Source: Gammaproteobacteria bacterium
GTDB taxonomy: Bacteria > Gemmatimonadota > Gemmatimonadetes > Longimicrobiales > Gaopeijiaceae
DNA length: 64,000 nt
Assembly: GCA_028820325.1 (NCBI GenBank)
Contig: JAPPJO010000161.1
Span: 1-64,000 of the forward strand
Direction: 5' to 3'
The position numbers and the translations under genes are program-made. The stretch's first letter is position 1. Each line of letters begins with the position of its first letter. Below are positions 1 through 8,388 of the stretch, in pieces. A model generated the notes under the pieces. That model searched no databases. It had not been told where the DNA came from and worked only from the letters and a program-made list of their open reading frames with translations.

Positions 1-146
1 TCGACGCCCGCGCAAGCTACGGCGTCAACCTGCCCGGCGGCCTGAGACTGGACCTACACGGCAGCTACGGTGACGCGGGCGGAGGACCCGGGTTCGGCCT
101 GAGCGTCGGGAGGCCGGCGTCAGCGGCGGTGAAGTCCGAAGGATAG
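1..146 (+). CDS. C-terminal end of a probable outer-membrane barrel protein (partial)
   Basis: The window opens inside a reading frame whose first full codon is at base 3 and which stops with TAG at 144-146, leaving 47 residues. The peptide is Gly-rich with alternating hydrophobic and polar residues (for example GGLRLDLHGSYG followed by GFGLSVGRP), as in paired beta-strands at the end of a barrel. No catalytic motif is visible. The family cannot be named from this fragment; barrel membership is inferred from the strand pattern only. The gene begins before the window. Confidence 0.4.
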   Translation, partial: DARASYGVNLPGGLRLDLHGSYGDAGGGPGFGLSVGRPASAAVKSEG

Positions 147-211
147 GGTTCGGCCACGCGCCGCTTCGCCATAACCCCCTATGCGGTCGATCCCGTACAC
201 CAGCCGACCGC

Positions 212-715
212 TCATCGTGCACGACGGATCCCCGCGACAACCGCCAGTGCAATCGCCAGAGTCAGGCATAGCAAGGAAGCGACTCCCTTGAGCGACGTGA
301 ACAGCGAGGCGGCGGCCACCTGCCCCGTGGAAATGTCGGGGTAGCGCGTCAGCATGAGCACGATCTGGATGTTCTCGCCCAGATCGATCAGCGCCGCCGC
401 AACAGGCAGGTAGGCCAGCCTCCACCAACGCTCCGCGGGTCGGCACCGGTACACGAGTCCAGCCAGAAAGCTGGCGTAGAGGACCGGGAACAACGTGTCC
501 AGGGTCACGCTGGCCCACGCATAGACGCGGCGCCCCGATTCGCCGTAGCCCTCCAGCGCGGCAAGAGCCTCGGCGTACGTGTAGCCATCCCGGACATCGA
601 GCGTCTCGCCACCGATCGGCAGGGCCGGAAACACCGCCAGAAGGAGCACGAGGCCGGAGGCCATGGTGGCGCACAGCGCCAGCGTCCCGCTGCAAAACTC
701 GAAGTACTTTCTCAT
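212..715 (-). CDS. Small integral membrane protein, function unknown
   Basis: Encodes 167 residues starting MRKYFEFCSG. The ATG at 715 is chosen because AAGGGA lies just upstream on the minus strand; the open frame extends to 793, but that extension has no ribosome site and no protein-like character. There are about four hydrophobic segments: near residues 10-30, one after the periplasmic-looking stretch around LDVRDGYTYAEAL, one around WRLAYLPVAAALIDLGENI, and one at the C-terminus before a short RRAR tail, which suggests four membrane passes. I recognise no family. It stands alone, divergent from the kinase gene downstream. Confidence 0.7.
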   Translation of the reverse strand: MRKYFEFCSGTLALCATMASGLVLLLAVFPALPIGGETLDVRDGYTYAEALAALEGYGESGRRVYAWASVTLDTLFPVLYASFLAGLVYRCRPAERWWRLAYLPVAAALIDLGENIQIVLMLTRYPDISTGQVAAASLFTSLKGVASLLCLTLAIALAVVAGIRRAR

Positions 716-1059
716 GACATCCCTTCGCGGGACACTGAATCCGGCGGGATGAGCCCGGTGGCGACATCCCGTGGTCTTCGCCGCACCCACCAAAGGTGGA
801 AGCGGGGACTACGGAAGTCCAGCTTCGGGGATCTGCGGATATGGTGGCTCCACAACGGCTCCCGCACGCGGTTCGACAGGCCCGTGCGCCCCGCGCGGGA
901 ATCCCGCCGATTGACTCCCGTTTCCCCGCTTTGTCAGCTCGGTCCAGCAAGGTCCAGTACAACGGCAGGAAACGCAGATCGTGCAGCCCTGTAACCAGTT
1001 AGACGACTTCCTGTCGGGATATTGGACTCTGGCGACCCGCTGGGCCAACCGGCGCCCCG
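716..1059. other. Gap of 344 bases between membrane protein and hybrid kinase
   Basis: No convincing gene, hairpin or promoter is seen. The frame of the downstream kinase stays open upstream of its GTG as far as a TAG at 1000-1002. The residues just before the GTG (…GPTGAP) read naturally into the PAS-like sequence that follows, so the last ~55 bases are probably old coding sequence of a longer gene. GGTCCAG occurs twice in close succession near 940-955, the only obvious repeat. Confidence 0.4.
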
Positions 1060-2799
1060 GTGTCGTTCAACCGGGAAGCGCGCCGCATCGTCGACGCGCT
1101 GAATATCCCCGGGTCTACTCCGGCGCAACTGCTGGACAGGATCACATGTCACCGGGCGGACGGAAGAGAGGTCGCCCTGGCGGAGTTTTCGCTCGCGCAG
1201 CTCCTGAGGACGGCGGAGACAGTGCGCGCCGAGGAGATGACGCTTTCGGTCCCCGATGGCCGGAGCGTGACCACCCTGGTAAACTCGACGCCGATCCAGG
1301 AGGAGGACGGCACGGTCCTGAGGGTCGTCGTCACGCTGCAGGATATGGAGCCGCTGGAGGAACTGGAGCGCATGCGCGCCGAGTTCCTTGGAATCGTGAG
1401 CCACGAGTTGCGCACACCGCTGATCTCGATCAAGGGCTCCACGGCAACCGTTCTGGGCGCATCGCCGGCGCCGGATCCGGCCGAGATGCTGCAGTTCTTC
1501 CGGGTCATCGACGACCAAGCCGACCGCATGCGCGGCCTGATCGGCGAGCTGCTCGACCACGGGCGCATCGTGACGGGCACACTGTCGGTGTCGCCCGAGC
1601 CGGTGGAGGTCGTCTCCCTGATAGACCCTGCGCGGAGCGCGTTCGTGAGCGGCACGGGTCGGCACGCCCTCGAGATCGACCTGCCCGAAGACCTGCCTCG
1701 GGTGCTGGCCGACCGGACTCGCATCGTCCAGGTCCTGGGCAACCTCCTGTCGAACGCTGCGAAGTACTCTCCCGAATCGTCGCCCATCCGGATCGACGCC
1801 CAACGGGAAGGCGTGCATGTCGCGATCTCCGTGAGCGACGGGGGCCGTGGCGTGCCGCCGGACCGGCTGTCGCATCTGTTCCGCAAGTATGCGGCGCCGA
1901 CGGGCGGAGACCGGGAGCGAGGCGGGGCGGGGGCCGGGCTGGGCCTGAGCATCTGCAAGGGCCTGGTGGAGGCGCACGGGGGCCGGATCTGGGCCGAGAG
2001 CGGCGGCGTGGGACAGGGCACGCGGTTCACCTTCACGGTGCCCGTGGCCGAGGAGCCCGCCACCGCTGCCCCGGGTCCGGCCCGGGCCGGCCGGCGCATG
2101 GCGGTGGAGGACCATGAGGAGACGCGCATCCTGGTGGTCGACGACGACCCCCGGATGCTTCGGTACCTCCGGGACGCGCTCACCGGGGCGGGCTACGCCC
2201 CGGTGGTGACCGGGGACCCCGAGGAGGTGGCCGGCCTCATCGCGATGCACAAGCCCGGGCTGGTTCTGCTGGACTTGCTGCTGCCGGGCACCGACGGCAT
2301 CGCGTTGATGGAGCGGGTACCGGAGCTGAGCGACCTGCCCGTCATCTTCATCTCCGCCTACGGACGAGACGAAGCCACGGTCCGGGCGTTGGACGCGGGC
2401 GCGGCCGACTACATCGTCAAGCCGTTCTCTCCATCGGAGTTGACGGCCAGGGTGCGGGCCGCGCTTCGACGGGTAGCCGGGCCCGAGCCTTTCGTCCTGG
2501 AGGAACTGACCATCCGGTACGACCAAAGGCGCGTCGCCGTCGCCGGCCGGTCCGTGCAGCTCACCCCCACCGAGTACGAGCTGCTGCGCGTGCTGTCGGT
2601 CAACGCGGGACGGGTGCTGACACACGAGTCGCTGCTGCGCCAGGCGTGGCCACGAGGCGATCGGCGCCCGCCCGACCCCAAACTGGTGCGGGCCGTCGTG
2701 AAGCGGCTGCGGCGCAAGCTGGGCGACGACGCGGCCAACCCGGCCTACATTCGCAATGAGCGCGGGGTTGGCTACTTCATGCCCGCGGGTTCTCGCTGA
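1060..2799 (+). CDS. Soluble histidine kinase fused to an OmpR-type response regulator; probably N-terminally truncated
   Basis: 579 residues from a GTG. Order of domains: partial PAS-like region (1-100), HisKA with H-box SHELRTP (phospho-acceptor His115), HATPase_c with N-box NLLSNAAKYS, DGGRGVP and GLGLSICKGL, a REC domain starting RILVVDDDPR with acceptor Asp405 in LLDLLLPGTDG and the conserved Lys in VKPFSPSE, then a winged helix (LTPTEYELLRVL…RNERGVGYF). Sensor, receiver and DNA-binding output are therefore in one chain with no membrane segment. The start is weak: no ribosome site, and it falls inside the PAS fold, so the true N-terminus was probably lost or the gene is decaying. The kinase and output motifs all look intact. 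The signal sensed and the target genes are unknown. Confidence 0.85.
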   Translation: MSFNREARRIVDALNIPGSTPAQLLDRITCHRADGREVALAEFSLAQLLRTAETVRAEEMTLSVPDGRSVTTLVNSTPIQEEDGTVLRVVVTLQDMEPLEELERMRAEFLGIVSHELRTPLISIKGSTATVLGASPAPDPAEMLQFFRVIDDQADRMRGLIGELLDHGRIVTGTLSVSPEPVEVVSLIDPARSAFVSGTGRHALEIDLPEDLPRVLADRTRIVQVLGNLLSNAAKYSPESSPIRIDAQREGVHVAISVSDGGRGVPPDRLSHLFRKYAAPTGGDRERGGAGAGLGLSICKGLVEAHGGRIWAESGGVGQGTRFTFTVPVAEEPATAAPGPARAGRRMAVEDHEETRILVVDDDPRMLRYLRDALTGAGYAPVVTGDPEEVAGLIAMHKPGLVLLDLLLPGTDGIALMERVPELSDLPVIFISAYGRDEATVRALDAGAADYIVKPFSPSELTARVRAALRRVAGPEPFVLEELTIRYDQRRVAVAGRSVQLTPTEYELLRVLSVNAGRVLTHESLLRQAWPRGDRRPPDPKLVRAVVKRLRRKLGDDAANPAYIRNERGVGYFMPAGSR

Positions 2800-3016
2800 A
2801 GGCAGTGTGGACTACCGCGTCGCGGACGGGCTCACGATCGGCAACAGGATCCGCTACGCGACCGGCCTCGGGGCATTCCTGAGCGAACCGCGCGAGTGGG
2901 ACCAGCTCCGCAGCCACGATTCGTCGGTCGGTCGTGGCTCACGTATCCTGTACACGGTCGAGACGCGTGACACCAGCGCGTTCACGATGATCCTCATCCT
3001 CAGGTACGATCCCTGA
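2798..3016 (+). pseudogene. Remnant of an outer-membrane protein C-terminus
   Basis: Directly after the kinase stop a +2-frame reading runs to TGA at 3014-3016 with no start codon or ribosome site of its own. Its residues have the alternating pattern of barrel strands (VDYRVADGLTIGNRIRYAT … GSRILYTVETRD, then FTMILILRYDP) and end in a strand-like tail, as TonB-receptor-type barrels do. I read this as the 3' scrap of a lost gene joined to the kinase by deletion. The protein character is inferred from the amino-acid pattern only. Confidence 0.4.
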
Positions 3017-3255
3017 GGATTCGCCGGGCTCGCAGGGCCCGACCGAAGCGCCCGCTCCCGGGTCGATTGGTTGCTCGCGAACACCTTTCGTGCCAACGTG
3101 TTTCCGCACTCCGGCGTGTCCGGTCCCGCCCGTGCGGGCCGGAGCCGGAACCTCATCCTGATTCCGGCATACTTCGGAGACCGCAACACCGCCCGTTGGG
3201 CGGGACGAACCACGCCGTGCGCCGGATCAGACCGTCGTCGACACCGGATTCCGCC

Positions 3256-4080
3256 ATGAGTCGAAACGCCATCACCTTCACGCCGGTGACCCCCGTAATC
3301 GGCGCCAACGTCGACGGGATCGACCTCGGCAATCTCTCGGACTCCGAGTTCGCCGTTCTGTACGAGGGCCTCATGGCCTACGGGGCGCTCTTCTTCCGCG
3401 ACCAGGACATCTCCATCGAGAGCCACAAGCTGCTGGGACAGCGCTTCGGCAAACTGGTCGCGCATCCCAACGACCCGGGGGTGGACGGCCATCCCGAGGT
3501 CATGCCGATCCACGCGGACGAGAACTCGGTGCGCGCGACCGGCGAGGAGTGGCACTCCGACGTGTCGTGCGACCCGCTCCCGCCCATGGGCTCGATCGTG
3601 CGCATGCACACCGTCCCCGAGACCGGCGGAGACACCCTGTTCGCCTGCATGTACGCCGCGTACGCAGCCCTCTCCGAGCAGATGCGGGCTCTGCTCGACG
3701 GCCTGCAGGCGGTGCACGACGGCGCGCCCTACTACCAGCGCGTGAATCGGCTGCTCGACCGCGACAGCGGAGGGCGCACCTACCCGCGGGCGGAGCACCC
3801 CGTCATCCGCACCCATCCCGTCACCGGCCGCAAGGCGCTCTTCGTCAACAAGCTGTTCACGCAGCACATCATCGGCCTTCCCGCCGGCGAGAGCCGGGCC
3901 ATTCTCGGCTTCCTGTTCGACCATGTCAGCCGTCCTCACTTTCAGTGCCGCTTCCGCTGGCGGCGCAATTCGGTGGCCATGTGGGACAATCGGTGCACGC
4001 AGCATCACGCGATCTGGGACTACTGGCCCGCAACCCGGTCGGGATACCGCGTAACCATCCAGGGAGAGAGGCCAGAATGA
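3256..4080 (+). CDS. TauD/TfdA-family Fe(II)/2-oxoglutarate dioxygenase
   Basis: 274 residues from ATG (MSRNAITFTPV). Enzymes of this family use 2-oxoglutarate and O2 to hydroxylate taurine, sulfonates, phenoxyacetates and similar compounds. The iron ligands are visible: H100-x-D102 in EEWHSDVSC and the distal His250 in WDNRCTQHHA, followed by the 2-oxoglutarate-binding Arg region in RSGYRVTI. The N-terminal PVIGANVDGIDL and the GALFFRDQ motif are also typical. Length is normal for the family. The stop overlaps the ATG of the STAS gene (ATGA), so the two are translationally coupled. The substrate cannot be read from sequence; no sulfonate transporter lies nearby. Confidence 0.88.
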   Translation: MSRNAITFTPVTPVIGANVDGIDLGNLSDSEFAVLYEGLMAYGALFFRDQDISIESHKLLGQRFGKLVAHPNDPGVDGHPEVMPIHADENSVRATGEEWHSDVSCDPLPPMGSIVRMHTVPETGGDTLFACMYAAYAALSEQMRALLDGLQAVHDGAPYYQRVNRLLDRDSGGRTYPRAEHPVIRTHPVTGRKALFVNKLFTQHIIGLPAGESRAILGFLFDHVSRPHFQCRFRWRRNSVAMWDNRCTQHHAIWDYWPATRSGYRVTIQGERPE

Positions 4081-4415
4081 AGATCCGGAGCGAACATCAG
4101 GACCGGGCACTCGTCGTGACCGTGAGCGGCCGAATCGACTCCGGCAACGCGCGCGACTTCCAGTCCGGGATGGACGGCCTCCTCGACAAGGGAGGCAGGG
4201 GCGTGATCCTGGACTGCGAGCAGCTCAGCTACGTGAGCAGCGCCGGGCTGCGCGTCCTGCTCCGGGTCACCCGGCATCTCGACCAGAAGCACGTCCCCTT
4301 CGTGGTTTGCTCGCTGTCCCCCATGATCTCCGAGGTCTTCCAGATCAGCGGCTTCGACAGGATCATCCCGGTCGCGACCTCCCGGGCCGACGCCCTCGCC
4401 ACCCTTCCCCGCTAG
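4077..4415 (+). CDS. STAS-domain protein, anti-sigma-factor antagonist-like
   Basis: 112 residues covering one STAS domain. The hallmark is LDCEQLSYVSSAGLRVLL, where the Ser-Ser before AGL is the usual phosphorylation site in SpoIIAA/RsbV proteins. Such proteins bind and release anti-sigma kinases when dephosphorylated. No kinase or sigma factor gene is adjacent. The gene starts inside the dioxygenase stop (ATGA) and is followed 32 bases later by hisG, so it sits at the head of the histidine cluster. Whether it regulates that cluster is unknown. Confidence 0.88.
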   Translation: MKIRSEHQDRALVVTVSGRIDSGNARDFQSGMDGLLDKGGRGVILDCEQLSYVSSAGLRVLLRVTRHLDQKHVPFVVCSLSPMISEVFQISGFDRIIPVATSRADALATLPR

Positions 4416-4447
4416 CAGCCATTCCCGGACCGGACGGGGAGAATCGC

Positions 4448-5317
4448 GTGCCGCCCCTGAGAATAGCGCTGCCCAACAAGGGCCGCCTGTCGAAAAGCGC
4501 CCTGGCGCTCCTGCGCAAGGCCGGGCTGCGCGCCCGCATGCGCAGCGACCGTTCGCTCACGGCGCCTCTCGGCAACGATCATCAGGCCATCTTCCTGCGG
4601 GCGGCCGACATCCCGGAGCTGGTGGCGGACGGAGCGGCGGAGGTGGGCGTCACGGGCGCGGACCTGGTCGCCGAGAGCGGCTGCGAGGTGCGGGAACTGC
4701 TGGACCTGGAGTTCGGCCGATGCCGGCTGGTGGTGGCGGTGCAGGATGAGAGCGACATCCGCGGCATCGCCGACATCCCCGCGGGGACGCGCGTGGCCAC
4801 CGCCTTTCCGCGGCTGACGCGATCGTATTTCGAGAGGTTCGGCATCGCGGTCGAGATCGCGACCGTGTCGGGGGCCGCCGAAATCGCGCCCCATCTGGGG
4901 GTGGCCGAGATCATCGCGGACCTCACGGCGACGGGCTCCACGCTGCGCGTGAACGGGATGCGGGAGGTGGAAACCATCCTGGAGTCCACCGCCCGCCTGA
5001 TCGCGGGCGAAGCGGTGCTGGACCAGGCCGACTTCGGCGACAGGATCTCCGAACTCTGTCTGGCGCTCGAATCGGTCCGCTTCGCGCGCGAGAAGCGATA
5101 CCTGATGGCGAACGTGCCGCGTGACCGGCTGGATGAGGTCAGGCAGGTGATCCCCGGCATTTCCGGGCCGACCATCGTCGAAGTGATGGGAGGGGGGCCC
5201 TGGGTCGCGGCGCACGCGGTGGTCGACGCGGATTGCCTTTCCAGCACGATTCCGCGGCTGAAGAAGCTCGGGGCGGAGGGCATCCTGGTCACCGCGATCG
5301 AGAGGCTGATGCCTTGA
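4448..5317 (+). CDS. hisG: ATP phosphoribosyltransferase, long form
   Basis: 289 residues. It catalyses the first step of histidine synthesis (ATP + PRPP to phosphoribosyl-ATP). The GTG start at 4448 is preceded by GGGGAGA and gives the typical LRIALPNKGRLS beginning. The C-terminal ~75 residues (KRYLMANVPRDRLDEV … PTIVEVMGGGPWVAAHAVV) form the regulatory domain of the long HisG type, which is feedback-inhibited by histidine and does not need HisZ. The gene ends in TTGA, overlapping the hisD start. Confidence 0.95.
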   Translation: MPPLRIALPNKGRLSKSALALLRKAGLRARMRSDRSLTAPLGNDHQAIFLRAADIPELVADGAAEVGVTGADLVAESGCEVRELLDLEFGRCRLVVAVQDESDIRGIADIPAGTRVATAFPRLTRSYFERFGIAVEIATVSGAAEIAPHLGVAEIIADLTATGSTLRVNGMREVETILESTARLIAGEAVLDQADFGDRISELCLALESVRFAREKRYLMANVPRDRLDEVRQVIPGISGPTIVEVMGGGPWVAAHAVVDADCLSSTIPRLKKLGAEGILVTAIERLMP

Positions 5318-6606
5318 AGCTGGCCTTCGATGCGCCCCTGGAGGCGATGGGTGCGGATGAACGCCGCCTGCTGCTGGAGCGGCGCCCTCCCGAAGAGGCG
5401 GGCGTGCGCGAGGCTGTGGCCGCGATCGTCGCCAACGTGCGCGCGCGCGGCGACGACGCCCTGCGCGAACTGGCGCGCGAGCACGACCGGGTCGAACTGG
5501 ATGTCCTGGAAGTTCCGCGCGCCCGCTGGCGGGAGGCGGCGCGCCGGCTCTCCGCGGACGTGACCGCCGCGCTCGAGCGCGCAGCCGCCAACATCGCCGC
5601 CTTCCACCGGGCACAACTGCCCGCCGACTGGGAGATGGAGACCGAGCCGGGCGTGGTTGTCGGGCGGCGCTGGGTGCCGCTGGCCGCCGCCGGGGTGTAC
5701 GCGCCGGGCGGCCTGGCCGCCTACCCGTCCAGCGTCCTGATGGGGGTGATCCCCGCCCGCGAAGCCGGGGTCGGGGAGGTGGTGGTGTGCTCCCCGCCCG
5801 GGCCGGACGGCGAACCCCCCGGGGCCGTCTTGGCGGCGTGCGCGCTGGCGGGCGCTTCCCGGCTGTTCGCAGTGGGGGGGGCGGGCGCGGTGGCGGCCAT
5901 GGCATACGGCACCGAGTCGGTACCCGCGGTCGACGCGGTGGTGGGGCCGGGAAACCGCTGGGTCACCGAGGCCAAGCGGCAGGTGGCGGGCGACGTGGTC
6001 ATCGATGCGCCCGCCGGGCCCTCCGAGATCGCCGTGGTGGCGGACGGCACCGCGCCCGCCCGGCTGGTCGCGCTCGAGATGGCCGCCCAGGCCGAACACG
6101 ACCCCGACGCATCGGCCGTGCTGATCACGCCCAGCGCCCGCCTCGCATCCGCGGCGCGGCGGGAGCTCATGGCGGTCGTGGCGGAGTCGGCGCGGCGGCA
6201 GGTGGTCGGCGAGGCGCTGGCCACCCGCGGCGCGATCGTCCTGACGCGCTCGCTGGACGAGGCCACCGGCTTCGCCCGCGCGTACGCGCCCGAACACCTC
6301 GCGCTCTACGTCGCCGACCCGGACGCGGCCATGGAGCAGGTGCCCACCGCAGGCACGGTCTTCCTGGGCCCTGCCAGCTCGGTCGCCTTCGGAGACTACA
6401 TGACCGGCGCCAACCACGTCCTTCCCACCGGGGGCCTGTCGCGGTCGTATTCGGGCCTGTCCGCCGACCACTTCGTGCGCTCGTTTACCTGGCAGCGCAT
6501 TCTACCCGAGGCGGCCGCGTCGCTGGCGCCTCCGGTGGCTCGCCTCGCCCGGCTGGAAGGACTCCCCGGACACGCCGAGACCGCTCTTGCAAGGATCGCC
6601 CCATGA
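5314..6606 (+). CDS. hisD: Histidinol dehydrogenase
   Basis: 430 residues. It oxidises histidinol to histidine with two NAD+ and a catalytic zinc. I chose the TTG at 5314 because it overlaps the hisG stop (TTGA) and gives normal length; an in-frame ATG at 5347 would remove 11 residues. Family motifs visible: YAPGGLAAYPSSVLM, VDAVVGPGNRWVTEAKR, IDAPAGPSEI, QAEHDPDASA, and AYAPEHLALY near the C-terminus. The stop overlaps the hisC ATG. Confidence 0.95.
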   Translation: MKLAFDAPLEAMGADERRLLLERRPPEEAGVREAVAAIVANVRARGDDALRELAREHDRVELDVLEVPRARWREAARRLSADVTAALERAAANIAAFHRAQLPADWEMETEPGVVVGRRWVPLAAAGVYAPGGLAAYPSSVLMGVIPAREAGVGEVVVCSPPGPDGEPPGAVLAACALAGASRLFAVGGAGAVAAMAYGTESVPAVDAVVGPGNRWVTEAKRQVAGDVVIDAPAGPSEIAVVADGTAPARLVALEMAAQAEHDPDASAVLITPSARLASAARRELMAVVAESARRQVVGEALATRGAIVLTRSLDEATGFARAYAPEHLALYVADPDAAMEQVPTAGTVFLGPASSVAFGDYMTGANHVLPTGGLSRSYSGLSADHFVRSFTWQRILPEAAASLAPPVARLARLEGLPGHAETALARIAP

Positions 6607-7730
6607 CCCCGTTTCCCCGCGAAGGCTTTCGCGCTCTCAGGCGCTACACCCCGATCGAGGACCCGGTTGAAATCGAGCTCTCCGACAACACCAACCTCTG
6701 GGGCTGCCATCCCGACGCTCTTGCGGTGATGCGCGACGCCGCCTCGGGCGACATCTCCAACTATCCGCAGGCCTACTCGAGCGATCTGCGCGACGCCGTC
6801 GCCGACACGTTCGACGTCCCCGCCGAGTGCGTCATCACCGGATGCGGCTCCGACGACGTCCTGGACTCGACCTTCCGGGCGGTGTGCGATCCGGGTGCGC
6901 GGGTGGCGTTTCCCAACCCCACATTCCTGATGATCCCGCACCTGCTGGTCGTCAACAGCCTGCAGGGGGTTCCGCTGGGAGACGCGCGCCGGCCGCCCTC
7001 GCCACGGCAGCTGCTCGATGCCGGCGCGGACCTGATCTACGTCTGCACCCCCAACAACCCCACCGGAACAGCCCTCTCCCGGGCCTGGATCGAAGAGCTT
7101 CTGGACGGCGTGGGAACTACTGGTCCGGTGGTCATCCTGGACGAGGCGTACTACGAGTTCAACGTGGCATCCCCCGGCTACGACCCGGGCGACACATCGC
7201 TCGTGGAACGCGCGCTCGCGGTTCCGCGCATCATGATCGCGCGCACCTTCTCGAAGGCGTACGGTCTCGCCGGGCTGCGCGCAGGGTTCGGCATCGCCCA
7301 CCCGGATCTGCTGGGCGAAGTCGAGAAGGCCCGCGGTCCCTTCAAGGTCGGTCTGCTCGCCGAACGGGCGGCGGCGGCGGCGCTGCGCGACCGGTCGGGC
7401 TGGCTCGAGCCCACCGTGCGCGAGATCGTCGCGTGCCGCGAACGGCTGGTGGCCGAACTGCGCCGGCGCGGCGGCGACCCGCTGCCCTCCTCAGCCAACT
7501 TCATCATGCTGCCGGTGCCGGCTCCCGCGGTCGAGGTTACGCGGGAGATGATCGCCCGGGGCATCGCCGTGCGCCCCTTCCCCAATGTGCCCGGGGTGGG
7601 CGAGGCGCTGCGCGTGACGGTGGGCCCCCCGCCGGTCATCGAGCGCTTCATCGAGGCGTGGGAGGACATCTGCCGCCCGGCCGCCGGGGATGCCGGCCAG
7701 GAAGCCATCGCGGCGGAGGCCGCCGGATGA
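6603..7730 (+). CDS. hisC: Histidinol-phosphate aminotransferase
   Basis: 375 residues, PLP-dependent fold type I. It converts imidazole-acetol phosphate and glutamate to histidinol phosphate. Visible motifs: SDNTNLWGCHP at the N-terminus, CTPNNPTGT for cofactor binding, ILDEAYYEF with the PLP-contacting Asp and Tyr, and TFSKAYGLAGLRAG with the Schiff-base Lys. It starts with ATG overlapping the hisD stop and ends overlapping hisH. The tail after the catalytic domain (GDAGQEAIAAEAAG) is low-complexity and probably unstructured. Confidence 0.94.
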   Translation: MTPFPREGFRALRRYTPIEDPVEIELSDNTNLWGCHPDALAVMRDAASGDISNYPQAYSSDLRDAVADTFDVPAECVITGCGSDDVLDSTFRAVCDPGARVAFPNPTFLMIPHLLVVNSLQGVPLGDARRPPSPRQLLDAGADLIYVCTPNNPTGTALSRAWIEELLDGVGTTGPVVILDEAYYEFNVASPGYDPGDTSLVERALAVPRIMIARTFSKAYGLAGLRAGFGIAHPDLLGEVEKARGPFKVGLLAERAAAAALRDRSGWLEPTVREIVACRERLVAELRRRGGDPLPSSANFIMLPVPAPAVEVTREMIARGIAVRPFPNVPGVGEALRVTVGPPPVIERFIEAWEDICRPAAGDAGQEAIAAEAAG

Positions 7731-8329
7731 CGCTGCGCGTCGGCGTCTTCGACTACGGCGCGGGCAACCTGCATTCCCTGGTCAAGGCCATCGAGGTCTC
7801 GGGCGCGTCCACGCAGGTCTTCACCGACTGCCGGGACGCCCTCGCGGCGGACGCGCTGGTGCTTCCCGGGGTGGGTTCCTTCGCGACCGCCGCTCGCGCC
7901 CTCTCCGGCGGACGAGACGAGGTCCGCGAGGCGCTGGAGGAGGGCCTGCCGTGCCTGGGGATCTGCCTCGGCATGCAGATCCTGTTCGAGGAAAGCGACG
8001 AGGGCGGCGGCCCGGGAATCGGCTTTCTGGGGGGACGCGTGGAGCGGCTGCGGGGAGAGATCGTGCCCCACATGGGATGGAACGACGTGGCCGCGGGCGG
8101 CGATCCGCTCTTCGCCGACACGCCGGACCTCATCGCCTACTACGCCAACAGCTACGTCTGCCGCCCCCGGGACGAGGACTCGGTGACCGCCTGGTCCGAG
8201 TACGAGGGCGACCGCTTCGCGGCCGCCGTGCGGCGCGGGCGCTGCTGGGGGACCCAGTTCCATCCGGAGAAGAGCTCCCGGCCCGGGCTGCGCGTCATCG
8301 CCAACTTCCTGAAGGAGGCGGCGCGGTGA
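7727..8329 (+). CDS. hisH: Imidazole glycerol phosphate synthase, glutaminase subunit
   Basis: 200 residues, class I glutamine amidotransferase. It supplies ammonia to HisF. The nucleophile Cys is in LGICLGMQILFE, and the catalytic His-Glu pair is in QFHPEKSS. The N-terminal VFDYGAGNLHSL and the VLPGVGSF motif are typical of HisH. The ATG overlaps the hisC stop. The stop (GTGA) overlaps a 20-codon mini-ORF that spans the gap to hisA. Confidence 0.95.
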   Translation: MTLRVGVFDYGAGNLHSLVKAIEVSGASTQVFTDCRDALAADALVLPGVGSFATAARALSGGRDEVREALEEGLPCLGICLGMQILFEESDEGGGPGIGFLGGRVERLRGEIVPHMGWNDVAAGGDPLFADTPDLIAYYANSYVCRPRDEDSVTAWSEYEGDRFAAAVRRGRCWGTQFHPEKSSRPGLRVIANFLKEAAR

Positions 8330-8388
8330 CCGGGAGATCGGCTCGGCGCACGCGGGGGCTCGAAACGACAGCCGGGTCTCCGCCGTGA
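8326..8388 (+). CDS. Candidate bridging mini-ORF between hisH and hisA (20 codons)
   Basis: A GTG overlaps the hisH stop (GTGA at 8326-8329). The frame then runs 20 codons (VTGRSARRTRGLETTAGSPP) to a TGA that overlaps the GTG start of hisA (GTGA at 8385-8388). It fills the whole gap exactly. The peptide has no recognisable fold. If translated, its likely role is to carry ribosomes across the gap, because hisA has no clear ribosome site of its own. Chance is a real alternative, as TGA stops and open frames are common here. Confidence 0.3.
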   Translation: MTGRSARRTRGLETTAGSPP

